64,000 nt of DNA from assembly GCF_002079055.1 (NCBI RefSeq), contig NC_047497.1:1-64000 (forward strand). Direction: 5' to 3'. Positions 31,466 to 40,807 of the stretch are shown piece after piece (positions within the stretch are counted from its first letter, which is position 1; every line of letters starts with the position of its first letter). Source of the DNA: Saccharomyces paradoxus. Lineage: Eukaryota; Ascomycota; Saccharomycetes; Saccharomycetales; Saccharomycetaceae. Position numbers and translations under genes: made by a program. Below the pieces are notes generated by a model, which made no database searches, was not told the origin of the DNA, and saw only the letters and a list, made by a program, of their open reading frames with translations.

Positions 31466-32410
31466 ATGACAGCTAGTTTAACCACCAAGTTCTTGAACAA
31501 CACCTATGAAAACCCATTTATGAATGCTTCCGGTGTTCATTGCATGACTACACAGGAATTAGACGAATTAGCAAACTCTAAAGCAGGTGCCTTCATTACA
31601 AAGAGTGCTACAACCTTAGAAAGAGAAGGTAATCCTAAGCCACGTTACATTTCTGTCCCTCTAGGCAGCATCAACTCCATGGGTTTACCAAATGAAGGTA
31701 TCGACTACTATTTGTCCTATGTATTAAACCGCCAAAAGGAACATCCTGATGCACCCGCAATTTTCTTTTCCGTTGCTGGTATGAGCATTGATGAAAACTT
31801 AAATTTGTTGAGGAAGATTCAAGATAGCGAATTCAACGGTATTACCGAGCTAAACTTGTCATGTCCCAATGTTCCTGGCAAGCCACAAGTTGCTTACGAT
31901 TTTGACTTGACAAAGGAAACATTGGACAGGGTTTTTGCCTTTTTCAAGAAACCTCTTGGAATTAAATTGCCTCCTTATTTTGATTTTGCTCATTTTGATA
32001 TCATGGCAAAAATATTGAATGAGTTTCCATTAGCTTATGTCAACTCTATCAATAGTATAGGAAATGGCCTTTTCATTGACGTAGAGAAAGAGAGTGTTGT
32101 AGTAAAGCCAAAGAATGGTTTCGGTGGTATTGGAGGTGAATATGTCAAGCCAACTGCGCTCGCTAATGTTCGTGCATTTTACACCCGGTTGAGACCTGAA
32201 ATCAAAGTTATAGGTACAGGTGGAATAAAATCCGGTAAAGATGCATTTGAACATCTTCTGTGTGGTGCCTCCATGCTACAGATTGGTACAGAATTGCAAA
32301 AAGAGGGCGTCAAGATTTTCGAACGTATTGAAAAGGAATTGAAAGACATAATGGAAGCTAAGGGTTACACATCCATAGATCAATTCCGTGGGAAGTTGAA
32401 CAGCATTTAA
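31466..32410 (+). CDS. URA1: Dihydroorotate dehydrogenase, cytosolic class 1A
   Basis: A 314-residue FMN enzyme that oxidises dihydroorotate to orotate using fumarate as acceptor, the fourth step of UMP synthesis. It is a TIM barrel. The catalytic cysteine is Cys133 in [14 protein letters not shown], and the FMN phosphate site is in [10 protein letters not shown] near the C-terminus. There is no mitochondrial targeting sequence or membrane helix, in contrast to the class 2 enzymes of most eukaryotes. This bacterial-type enzyme was gained by an ancestor of Saccharomyces from a Lactococcus-like donor and permits pyrimidine synthesis without respiration. Only a handful of residues differ from S. 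cerevisiae Ura1. Controlled by the Ppr1 site upstream. Confidence 0.98.
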   Translation: MTASLTTKFLNNTYENPFMNASGVHCMTTQELDELANSKAGAFITKSATTLEREGNPKPRYISVPLGSINSMGLPNEGIDYYLSYVLNRQKEHPDAPAIFFSVAGMSIDENLNLLRKIQDSEFNGITELNLSCPNVPGKPQVAYDFDLTKETLDRVFAFFKKPLGIKLPPYFDFAHFDIMAKILNEFPLAYVNSINSIGNGLFIDVEKESVVVKPKNGFGGIGGEYVKPTALANVRAFYTRLRPEIKVIGTGGIKSGKDAFEHLLCGASMLQIGTELQKEGVKIFERIEKELKDIMEAKGYTSIDQFRGKLNSI

Positions 32411-33072
32411 TTATTGGAATTTGAGTAAAAATGATAAGACAATTTATGGAGATCATTAGGATTCATATAAGTTTATTATTTTGACGTTATATAATGTCAA
32501 GCATAGTTGGAAGATTCTGATTCCGCGATTTTTCAGTTATTGTATTTAAGCTAGGTTTTAAATGTGCTTTAGTATATGATAGTAGTGAATTTATATACTT
32601 TTTTAAATAATTTAATAAATGTAAATTGTTGTCTTGATTTTAGTTTATATTTAAATATCTATATCTCAACATATTATAATATTGTATACTGAGAGAATGG
32701 CTTCAAGAAAATGTTTTTCAACATTTAAGATAGTTAGTGGTAATGAATATAGACCAAAAATAGCATAGGACCCTTAGACTACCAAAGAGTATCGCTGGAA
32801 GCATAAGTCATCTGTCTAATATTTGGTAAGACAAAATGAAATAAAAAAGTTAATGTGTGTGTATAATTTTTCCACAGTGATTTCTGTTATAAAATGTGGC
32901 TTTTTCGAAAAAAGAATTTTCTATTATTCCCAGGTTTCCAAAACATCGCCAATTATCTTCTCTTGCACAGTTAAATTGTACTTCCGGTTAAAACTTAATT
33001 TTCCTTGCGTACGTATAGTAAAGCAACAGTTTTATGTTATTTGGTATTGAATTATTGTCAAAAAGAAATACA
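32411..33072. other. Convergent URA1-OXP1 3' interval
   Basis: Very AT-rich. It holds a 10-of-11 match to the ARS consensus at about 32,643-32,653, too weak to call an origin. No open frame of note. Confidence 0.4.
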
Positions 33073-36000
33073 TTAATCCTTGTATTCCTTAAATCCCCCA
33101 CCACCAGGGGTTTTAATAATAAATCGGTCACCAGGTTGAGCATAAATCGTATTTTTACCACCGACATTGATCAATGCGCCTGTGCTGTGTCTTACCCATA
33201 AATTTTCGCCTCTACTACCATCTTGTCCACCATTTATACCATGGGGGCCAATGACACGACGTTCTGACAATATGGACGCTGTTACAGCCTTTCGAAATTG
33301 AACATCTCTTATAACGCCATTCCCGCCAGTATATTTACCTTTACCTCCTGAGCCTCTTCTGATTGAGAACTCTTTCAACAAAACAGGGTATCTTCTTTCA
33401 AATACTTCACTGTCTGTCATTCTTGTATTTGTCATATTCGTGTGCACGGCGTCTGAGCCATTCCAACCACATCCTCTCCATGAATCCGCACCAGCCCCCG
33501 AGCCACCACATATAGTTTCGTAGTATCCGAAGCCTTTAATTTGCTTACCAGTCTTTTTATCAATATTACCTCCAGTTCCAAATGTAAAATTGTTACAGTC
33601 ACCTTGAGAATCCGCCATAACGTTAAATGTTTTTAGGATTACATCAGTCACTCTTTGGGAAGTCAATACATTGCCCCCGACAACAGCAGCACCAGAACGG
33701 GGACTCAAGAGGGAACCGGCAGGAATCTTTATTGTTAAAGGTTTTAAACAGCCTTGATTTAAAGGAATATCTTCACCCACCAGACATCGCAGACAGTAAA
33801 GAATCGCAGAGTTGGTAATAGCCTCTGGTGCATTTAAGTTCCCATAAACTTGAGGAGAGGTTCCCTTGAAATCAAATACATACTCCTCCTTTTCGGGACT
33901 TATATTAACTTGAAGTTTAATTAGGCTTCCGTCATCTAAGCGATCTTCGCCAGAAAACTTGGTTGTGCCAAAATGTTCAACCATTTTGGCAAGCATTTTT
34001 TTTATGGATTCAGATGCATTTGACTGGATTGCAGCCATATATTTCAAAATTGTAGCGAGATCATATTCCTTTGTTAATGACTCAATCAACTGTATCCCTT
34101 TTGTGTTAGCTGCAACTTGCGCTTTTAAATCACTGATGTTATCACTAAACCTTCTTGAACCTGAACAGCCCGGATATTTGGCTGGATCTTCTACAAAAAG
34201 TTTGTAAATTAACTCTTCCTGGAAAACTCCCTCTTTCACGACGAATTCAGAATAAATTGCAGTTCCTTCTTCGTACAGTTCCTTAGAATTTGGAGGAACT
34301 GAACCGGGTAGAATACCCCCAATGTCTGCATGATGGGCTCTCGAAGCAACGTAGAATATCAACTCACCAGCTGAAGAGAAAGAGGGAGTTATAACTGTTA
34401 TATCTGGTAAATGAGTACCACCTATGTCCGGATGATTTGTGATTAAAACATCACCAGGCTTTAATTTACCTTCCCATAACTTTGCCTGTGCCGATATGCA
34501 GGTTGACATTGAGCCTAAATGAACAGGTACATGAGGAGCGTTTGCCACTAAGTTTCCTTTAGAGTCAAATAAAGCACATGAAAAATCCAATCTCTCTTTG
34601 ACGTTGGTTGAAACAGATGTTTTCCTTAATTGGGTGCCCATTTGAAGAGCGATATCCATGAATCTGTGACTGAAAATAGACAATAAGATTGGATCGATAT
34701 CAAGTTCGTATTTTTTTTTGGAAAGCATTTTCACGTGTTTTTGGTCGATCTTGATAAATATATGAGAATTCAAAATCGTTGCTTGACAATTTGGTAAAAT
34801 AATGTTTGTTTGAGTACCGTCAGCCAATATAGCTGGTCCGTCGATAATCGTTCCAGCAGAAAGATTACCAATTTTGAAGACCGCGGTATCAACCCATTTA
34901 TTGTCAAAATATGCTTTCTGAGTAAAACTAGCATCCTTTGACACGTCAGCTTTTTTGAAATGGGAAATTTCCATCAGTTGTTCATCAACTGTTTTTTCTT
35001 TCCTAACGCCTGATTTCCCAATTGCTCTTATCCTTATATCATCAATTATAATTCGTTTATCATCGAATGAAAATCCAAACTCTCTTTTATGAGCTTCAGA
35101 AAACCATTCTCTAAAATTCCACTGATCATCATATTTTTGTAATATCATCAAACTGGTTTCGGTACCTTCATATCTGAGGTTTAAATATCTTTCTAAGACT
35201 ATGTCCTCTCGAGAAAACGACTGAGATAAAAGGTTTTCACTTGAATTTTTAGAAAGTTCTAAAAATCTTTCTTGAACTTTCAAGATAGTCTCTGGCTCAC
35301 CCAAAATAAAAGAGCAAGGCTCTTGGTTCTCTTCAATAACATCTGCTAAGAAAATACCATAAGCGGACAAGATAGAAGAATATCTATGAATCAAAACAGT
35401 GTCAATGCCCAATGAATCTGCAACAGCTATGGCGTGTTGGCCACCAGCTCCACCAAAGGAAACTAGCCGATGCTGAGATACTACGTGTCCCTTTGCTTCT
35501 GTAATAGCCCTCACTGGTCTTGCCATGCATTCGTTGGCTACTTTGATAAATCCATATGCAACCTCTTCCATAGTTAGGTTTGAATTGAGATCCTTATTGA
35601 TGATATCAGTTAATTCTTTAAATTTTAAAGTAGTAGTTTCTAAATCAAGTGATTCATCCTCATTGGGTCCAAAAATTTTGGGGAAGAACTCGGGAACCAA
35701 ACGCCCTAAAAAGAGGTTAGCATCTGTAATAGTCAAAGGCCCGCATTTTCTATAGGCTGCTGGACCCGGATCGGCTGCTGCTGAGTCAGGGCCTACTCTA
35801 AATAACCCATTCTTCCATGACAGAATAGAACTTCCCCCAGCAGCTACAGTATGAATGTCAAGTTGAGGAGACTGTATGATGATTCCTGCGGTAACGGTTT
35901 CAAAAACATGTTCTAATCTCCCGTCACCATACCTACTGACATCAGTAGATGTTCCTCCCATGTCAAAGCCTATTAAGGGTATCTTATTGTTTCTATCATA

Positions 36001-36933
36001 GCATGTGCTAGAGTAACCTATCACACCACCTGCAGGGCCAGACAAAATTGATTTCAAACCGGAAAATCTTCCCCCATCCACTAAACCGCCGTCAGATTGC
36101 ATAAATTGAATATGAGTATCTTCTGCGTGGTTCAAACCTGCAGAAATGCTATTTAAATACTTTTTGATTACTGGAGTAAGGTAGGCATCTGCAACAGAAC
36201 TGTGAGCTCTCGGTAAGAATTTTATCATTGGAGAAACTTCAGATGATAATGAAACATGAGAAAATCCAATTTCTCTAGCAATATCACCAACAATTCGTTC
36301 GTGATCTGGATAAGTGTATGAATGCAAAAATGCTATCGCAATAGACTTGATTCCGCTAGCATAAAGCACTTGCAGAATAGATCTTACGCCTGATTCATCT
36401 GGCCTCTTTATGACTCTTACCATTTCGCCACTATTACCTTCCAAGATGCCTTCTTCTTCATTAGGAGACGACTTAGTGAAATAAGGGTCTTCCGAAAAAT
36501 CTTCTAAGGTAACTCTTTCATCTATTTCAACAACCGTGTCATATAGGGGCGCTACCTTCTTTATATTCAAGTTGAAGATATTTGGCCTCGTTTGGTCTCC
36601 AATTAACAATGAATCTTTAAAACCTTTTGTAGTAATGAAGGCACAACGTTCACCATTTCTTTCCAGAGCGCAGTTCGTAGCTAAGGTTGTCCCCATTCTT
36701 AAACTTCTCACATTAGAGATGTCTAGAGGAATATTGCGGGGAATTTTTTTGTGTTCAAGCACTTCCAAAAGACGTCTTATGCCTTCAAGAGGGGCATCTG
36801 GGTAATTCTTGGGATCCACCGACAGGAGCTTGATGACGGTATCATGTTCTTGTTTACCTGTACCAGTATTCCCCACACAGTCTGTGAAAGTTCCACCCTT
36901 ATCAATAGCAATTCTTATGTTACCTTTCTGCAT
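33073..36933 (-). CDS. OXP1: 5-oxoprolinase, ATP-dependent
   Basis: A 1286-residue cytosolic enzyme that hydrolyses 5-oxo-L-proline to glutamate with ATP, a salvage step of the glutathione cycle. The N-terminal hydantoinase A half carries the actin-like phosphate loop (DKGGTFTDCVGN at about 10-21) and a second nucleotide motif, GFDMGGTSTDVS, near 330. The C-terminal hydantoinase B half starts near 740 and includes the HPDIGGTHLPD metal-ligand segment, the HHADIGG motif and Gly-rich GGSGAGADS. Length equals S. cerevisiae Oxp1. Start: first ATG, conserved MQKGNIRIAIDKGG. Intact, and the largest gene wholly inside this part of the window. Confidence 0.97.
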   Translation of the reverse strand: MQKGNIRIAIDKGGTFTDCVGNTGTGKQEHDTVIKLLSVDPKNYPDAPLEGIRRLLEVLEHKKIPRNIPLDISNVRSLRMGTTLATNCALERNGERCAFITTKGFKDSLLIGDQTRPNIFNLNIKKVAPLYDTVVEIDERVTLEDFSEDPYFTKSSPNEEEGILEGNSGEMVRVIKRPDESGVRSILQVLYASGIKSIAIAFLHSYTYPDHERIVGDIAREIGFSHVSLSSEVSPMIKFLPRAHSSVADAYLTPVIKKYLNSISAGLNHAEDTHIQFMQSDGGLVDGGRFSGLKSILSGPAGGVIGYSSTCYDRNNKIPLIGFDMGGTSTDVSRYGDGRLEHVFETVTAGIIIQSPQLDIHTVAAGGSSILSWKNGLFRVGPDSAAADPGPAAYRKCGPLTITDANLFLGRLVPEFFPKIFGPNEDESLDLETTTLKFKELTDIINKDLNSNLTMEEVAYGFIKVANECMARPVRAITEAKGHVVSQHRLVSFGGAGGQHAIAVADSLGIDTVLIHRYSSILSAYGIFLADVIEENQEPCSFILGEPETILKVQERFLELSKNSSENLLSQSFSREDIVLERYLNLRYEGTETSLMILQKYDDQWNFREWFSEAHKREFGFSFDDKRIIIDDIRIRAIGKSGVRKEKTVDEQLMEISHFKKADVSKDASFTQKAYFDNKWVDTAVFKIGNLSAGTIIDGPAILADGTQTNIILPNCQATILNSHIFIKIDQKHVKMLSKKKYELDIDPILLSIFSHRFMDIALQMGTQLRKTSVSTNVKERLDFSCALFDSKGNLVANAPHVPVHLGSMSTCISAQAKLWEGKLKPGDVLITNHPDIGGTHLPDITVITPSFSSAGELIFYVASRAHHADIGGILPGSVPPNSKELYEEGTAIYSEFVVKEGVFQEELIYKLFVEDPAKYPGCSGSRRFSDNISDLKAQVAANTKGIQLIESLTKEYDLATILKYMAAIQSNASESIKKMLAKMVEHFGTTKFSGEDRLDDGSLIKLQVNISPEKEEYVFDFKGTSPQVYGNLNAPEAITNSAILYCLRCLVGEDIPLNQGCLKPLTIKIPAGSLLSPRSGAAVVGGNVLTSQRVTDVILKTFNVMADSQGDCNNFTFGTGGNIDKKTGKQIKGFGYYETICGGSGAGADSWRGCGWNGSDAVHTNMTNTRMTDSEVFERRYPVLLKEFSIRRGSGGKGKYTGGNGVIRDVQFRKAVTASILSERRVIGPHGINGGQDGSRGENLWVRHSTGALINVGGKNTIYAQPGDRFIIKTPGGGGFKEYKD

Positions 36934-37334
36934 TGTATACCAAGGAGTTATATTCAGCTATTCAATGCTCAGGATTACTATTTTGTTTAAAATTAGTTCT
37001 TATTTTTTGGATTTCTTTCTTCAACATTACGTAACATTTGATTTTACCCTTCTTCTTTTCAGTGGTAATGTAATGGCGATCGTGCTCAATCGGAAAAGCA
37101 CCTGAGATAAGCAAAACGATCATTGAAAGAGCTATGCAAATTATATCCAATAGAATAAAATCTCATTGTTCTCCGTTCTTGGGATTAGTAAAATGACAAT
37201 CTCTGCTATCCCTCTAGAAACAAAAGCGCATTACTTAGGCTAAATTAGTACTGAGGGTTTCATATTCTATTGAATAGTAGGGAAAAAAACATTGGAGGAG
37301 ACTATAAAGGAAATACACGTAGATATACAGTTGC
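36934..37334. other. OXP1 promoter / YRA2 3' region
   Basis: About 400 bp between tandem minus-strand genes, holding the OXP1 promoter. No distinctive site recognised. Confidence 0.5.
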
Positions 37335-37943
37335 TTAACCTTTCATGTAAGCATCTAATTCAGCGTCAAGAGCTTCGACAGAAGTAGAAGTATTATTTTC
37401 ACGGCCCTTGTTCTTTTTAGAGACTCTGTTGGGCTTTTGGCGATAATGGCTCCCTGGCCTGCCTCTCCCGTGTTCTTGAACAGCTTGCTTGCGGCGGTTG
37501 TGTGCATTCATTCTAGAATGCTTTCTTTGTGGTTGGTAAATTTCCACTTCAATTTTTGCGTTATGTAACTCATGACCATTATAACGCTCGACAATCTTAT
37601 CCATAACTTCTGGGTCTTCAAATTCGTAAATACATGTACGATCATCTTTACTGTCAAAGATTTTTGAAAATATTGGTGAGCCAAAGTCTTTAATCATATC
37701 ATCAAGAGTGTAATCGGAAACATCTAATGGAATCTTGGATATTCTAATTCTCTTGGGCAAAGGAGGCTCTTCCTTCTCTCGATAGAGGCGATCTTTCGAC
37801 CTTACTGCAGGATCTGAAGGCGCGAATCCCAGTCTAGGTCCCAATTCATTTCTTAAATCTCTTCTACGGTATCTCGTTACCTTGTGGTTAGATGAGCTGT
37901 CTGTGTTATTATTTCCAATAATTTCGTCAAATGCTTTGTCCAT
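37335..37943 (-). CDS. YRA2: REF-family mRNA export adaptor
   Basis: A 202-residue nuclear RNA-binding protein of the REF/ALY family, a paralog of Yra1 that binds the export receptor Mex67 and can substitute for Yra1. A variable basic N-terminus (KVTRYRRRDLRNELGPRLGF) is followed by one RRM at about 64-135. In it RIRISKIPLDV is RNP2 and CIYEFEDPE is the RNP1 position, which lacks the usual aromatic pair. Then comes an Arg/Lys-rich tail and the conserved C-box SVEALDAELDAYMKG. It is one residue shorter than S. cerevisiae Yra2. The start MDKAFDEIIGN is conserved. Unlike YRA1 it has no intron. Confidence 0.95.
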   Translation of the reverse strand: MDKAFDEIIGNNNTDSSSNHKVTRYRRRDLRNELGPRLGFAPSDPAVRSKDRLYREKEEPPLPKRIRISKIPLDVSDYTLDDMIKDFGSPIFSKIFDSKDDRTCIYEFEDPEVMDKIVERYNGHELHNAKIEVEIYQPQRKHSRMNAHNRRKQAVQEHGRGRPGSHYRQKPNRVSKKNKGRENNTSTSVEALDAELDAYMKG

Positions 37944-38208
37944 TGCAAAATGTAGTAAATTGATTCGTCCAATGAAAAAGATACTACACGCTTATCGCTT
38001 CAGTGCTTTAGTCTTTTCCATCTATTTATCACACTGTGCTCAAAATAACCTTATTCTGTCTTTTTCATTTCACGATGATTATTTCTTGCCGAGTTTAACA
38101 AAAATGAACATAATAGTTTGTTTTCATAATTTTCAGTGAGGCAAATAGCACGCTAAAGATACTTCGTTATTTAAACGTTATGTGTATTATATAATTGCTG
38201 TACAAGGA

Positions 38209-40362
38209 TTAGGAGAGATCGTCAAAAAGATCCTTGAACCTTGACACATTCCCATAGCTTCTTTTGATGTTCGAAAGCCAGGTTACTGAATTGGCAAACT
38301 GTTTTAATGTAGGTTCGACAGTAGCCAGATTTCCGTAGGCTATAGCCAGCCTATACGCAGCTTCCTCGCATTCTTGATATTCTTCCAATGGTCCATACTT
38401 AGTGTTGATGGCGTCAGCTATAATTGGCAAAAGTTCCAAATCAGAGTTTTCTTTCGTCACAAGGGCTGAATAGTTGAAAATTAAGGTGGAAACGGCAATG
38501 GCCAAATTCTGTGACTGTTTAGCAGATGCCTGAGAAAATTCGGTATCTATAGTTTCAAAAATTGATTTATAAACTTGATTTGATTCCAGTAATTTCACAC
38601 CCCAGTTTTTATTCTTGAAGCAGTTCACCAAGATACGCACGGTCAGCATGGTCAAAGTGATACTCTTATTTCCCAAACCTTCTTCGATATAATCGTTGAT
38701 ATCTGAAGAATACGGCAAGTCTTTTACGATCAATCGTACTATGTCATATGCAGGAGTCTTAACTTCCCAATTAGATCTTATTGTGTTAGCAAATGATAGC
38801 AGCAACTCCCAACTCTCATCGATATCATGTAGTGCGCCACCTATTTGGGCCAGGATTTCATCGTCAAAGGTCTTTTCATTTGAATTTATTTTCACGATTC
38901 CGTTGAAAATAGTATCTGGGTTGAAACTGTCCATGACAAGATACTGCTTGACGGGAAGAACCTTCATTACACTCGTTTTTGGAGGTGGTAGTGCGGAAGA
39001 TGGAGCATTATCGTTGCTGATTTCTTCGTCTAGTGATACGCCATTAGTGTTCTTCAGTATGAACTGTACCACTTGATCTCTATAACTCGTTGGCAGTTCA
39101 TAACGGGCCAAAAAATTGTCGGCTGCTGTATATGGGTTGTCGCTGACATTAATCGGCAACTTCAAGGGAGGTTTTCCATCTTCAATATCTACATCAAAGA
39201 CATAGTCGTATGTTTTACCTTCAAATTCTACTTTTTTGTCGTTCCCAGTGGCATCTGCACCGACGACATCACCAACCTTTTTCCACGAAGAATTTGAAAA
39301 TTGATGAGCCTCTATAGTACCTTGTGGTGATTTTACCACCACAATTTGACCTTCCTTGTGCCCTGGGGATTGCAAAATTTCGTAAGGAGATAGCTTAGAC
39401 TCATCGAATTCTATTGTCTTAGAGCTTATAGTGGATTTTTCTACTTGCTTGGAGAGTTCATTTATTTCATCCTCTGAAGCCCATCTTGATTTGTCTTGCG
39501 AGAATATCCTGACAAGATTATCACTGCTCCCCACAACGATATCACCGTTCGGCATAGAATCGACGGACCAAATAGAGATGGCAGGGAGTGTAATTACCTG
39601 TTTTAGTGAACTATTCTCCGCGGACCATATACGGACCGTTCGGTCTTCGCCGCAACTTACAATATCTCCATTAGGCAGCAATTTGACGCAATAAACAAAA
39701 CTTTCGTGACCCTCATATGTCCTTAGTACTTCTCCTTTATGGATATCGACCAATTTGATAAGGCCGTCATTGGAACAACTGATGAAATGGCCATCATCCA
39801 CCACGGCTAGATGTCTTACTACATCATCATGGATCCCACTAAAAGTTTTGATCACTTTGTCTTTTTGCCACAGTTTAATGGTTTTATCTGCAGAGGCAGT
39901 CAAAAATTTATTTTCCGTCAAGGATACAATTTTGGCATCCCATACAGAGGCACTGTGTGCTTGCAAATCGTAAATCAATGATCCTTCTTTCCAAACTTTT
40001 GCAGTTTTGTCCCAACTACCACTTATCACAACACCATCTTGGAAAAATAAACTACAAACGTTCCCTTCATGGCCAATCAAGGTATATAAGGGATCTTCCC
40101 CTAAGGTGGCAAACAAGGGCACACCGTTGATCATAGTATCCTTGCCGCCAAAAAGCAATAACTCTTTCTCAGAATCATAGCACACACTATTTAGAAATCT
40201 CTCTCCTGTATAAACAACTGTACTGTGCCATTGGTCGTCTTTAGACCACAAGCGAACCGTCCCATCCCTCGAAACACTTGCAACTTTTGAATCATCAACG
40301 GCTACCACATCCCTGACGTCCTGGTTGTGGCCTTTAAGTGTTGCACTCAATTGATATCCCAT
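38209..40362 (-). CDS. DOA1: WD40/PFU/PUL ubiquitin-binding Cdc48 cofactor
   Basis: A 717-residue protein (also UFD3) that binds ubiquitin and Cdc48 to keep free ubiquitin pools, sort ubiquitinated membrane cargo and act in mitochondrial and ribosomal quality control. A WD40 beta-propeller occupies about residues 1-300, with repeated SVSRDGTVRLW, SGSWDKTAKVW, TASADKTIKLW and SCGEDRTVRIW units. The PFU ubiquitin-binding domain spans about 350-450 (YDYVFDVDIEDG, then NPYTAADNFL). The PUL domain, an Armadillo-like fold that binds the Cdc48 C-tail, fills about 465-717. It is two residues longer than S. cerevisiae Doa1. Divergent from SAC1 across a 445-bp promoter. Confidence 0.97.
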   Translation of the reverse strand: MGYQLSATLKGHNQDVRDVVAVDDSKVASVSRDGTVRLWSKDDQWHSTVVYTGERFLNSVCYDSEKELLLFGGKDTMINGVPLFATLGEDPLYTLIGHEGNVCSLFFQDGVVISGSWDKTAKVWKEGSLIYDLQAHSASVWDAKIVSLTENKFLTASADKTIKLWQKDKVIKTFSGIHDDVVRHLAVVDDGHFISCSNDGLIKLVDIHKGEVLRTYEGHESFVYCVKLLPNGDIVSCGEDRTVRIWSAENSSLKQVITLPAISIWSVDSMPNGDIVVGSSDNLVRIFSQDKSRWASEDEINELSKQVEKSTISSKTIEFDESKLSPYEILQSPGHKEGQIVVVKSPQGTIEAHQFSNSSWKKVGDVVGADATGNDKKVEFEGKTYDYVFDVDIEDGKPPLKLPINVSDNPYTAADNFLARYELPTSYRDQVVQFILKNTNGVSLDEEISNDNAPSSALPPPKTSVMKVLPVKQYLVMDSFNPDTIFNGIVKINSNEKTFDDEILAQIGGALHDIDESWELLLSFANTIRSNWEVKTPAYDIVRLIVKDLPYSSDINDYIEEGLGNKSITLTMLTVRILVNCFKNKNWGVKLLESNQVYKSIFETIDTEFSQASAKQSQNLAIAVSTLIFNYSALVTKENSDLELLPIIADAINTKYGPLEEYQECEEAAYRLAIAYGNLATVEPTLKQFANSVTWLSNIKRSYGNVSRFKDLFDDLS

Positions 40363-40807
40363 ACTTCAAATCTGTTACTTTAAACGTTACTATATTACTC
40401 ATAAATATATGCAAAGTAAGCTAATGCACTGGCCTTCCCTTATTATCTGCGTATTAAAATCTCATATGACTTATTTTTCGTGGTCCTGAACGAGTGTGAA
40501 AAATTTTGAAAAACTCGCAAAGGGAAACGCCAAGGTCAGCAACTTTCTCGACGTCCAAGCCTCGCTCCTATTGTTTTAATAGCTTGTAGACTCTTTAATA
40601 TTCAAGTAGACACGCATTCACACACACGAACACGCACCGCTGCACTACTGCTTACCCACTATAAGTTTGTTTCCACTTTATTAAAGTTGAAAAAGGCAAG
40701 GGAAAATACCACAGATTTAGATAAGGAAATAGGAGAAAGGATTAGAAACCATATCCCTATAACAATAACAATAAAATTTATATACGCGTATATCTTCTCG
40801 CCTAGAT
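40363..40807. promoter_or_regulatory. Divergent promoter DOA1 / SAC1
   Basis: A 445-bp intergenic region. The SAC1 side has a short CACACACGAACACGCACC tract at about 40,619-40,637 and an A-rich leader. No specific regulator site is clear. Confidence 0.45.

Noticed and set aside
32643-32653. ARS consensus-like word after URA1
   Set aside because: One mismatch in very AT-rich sequence; such matches are common by chance.
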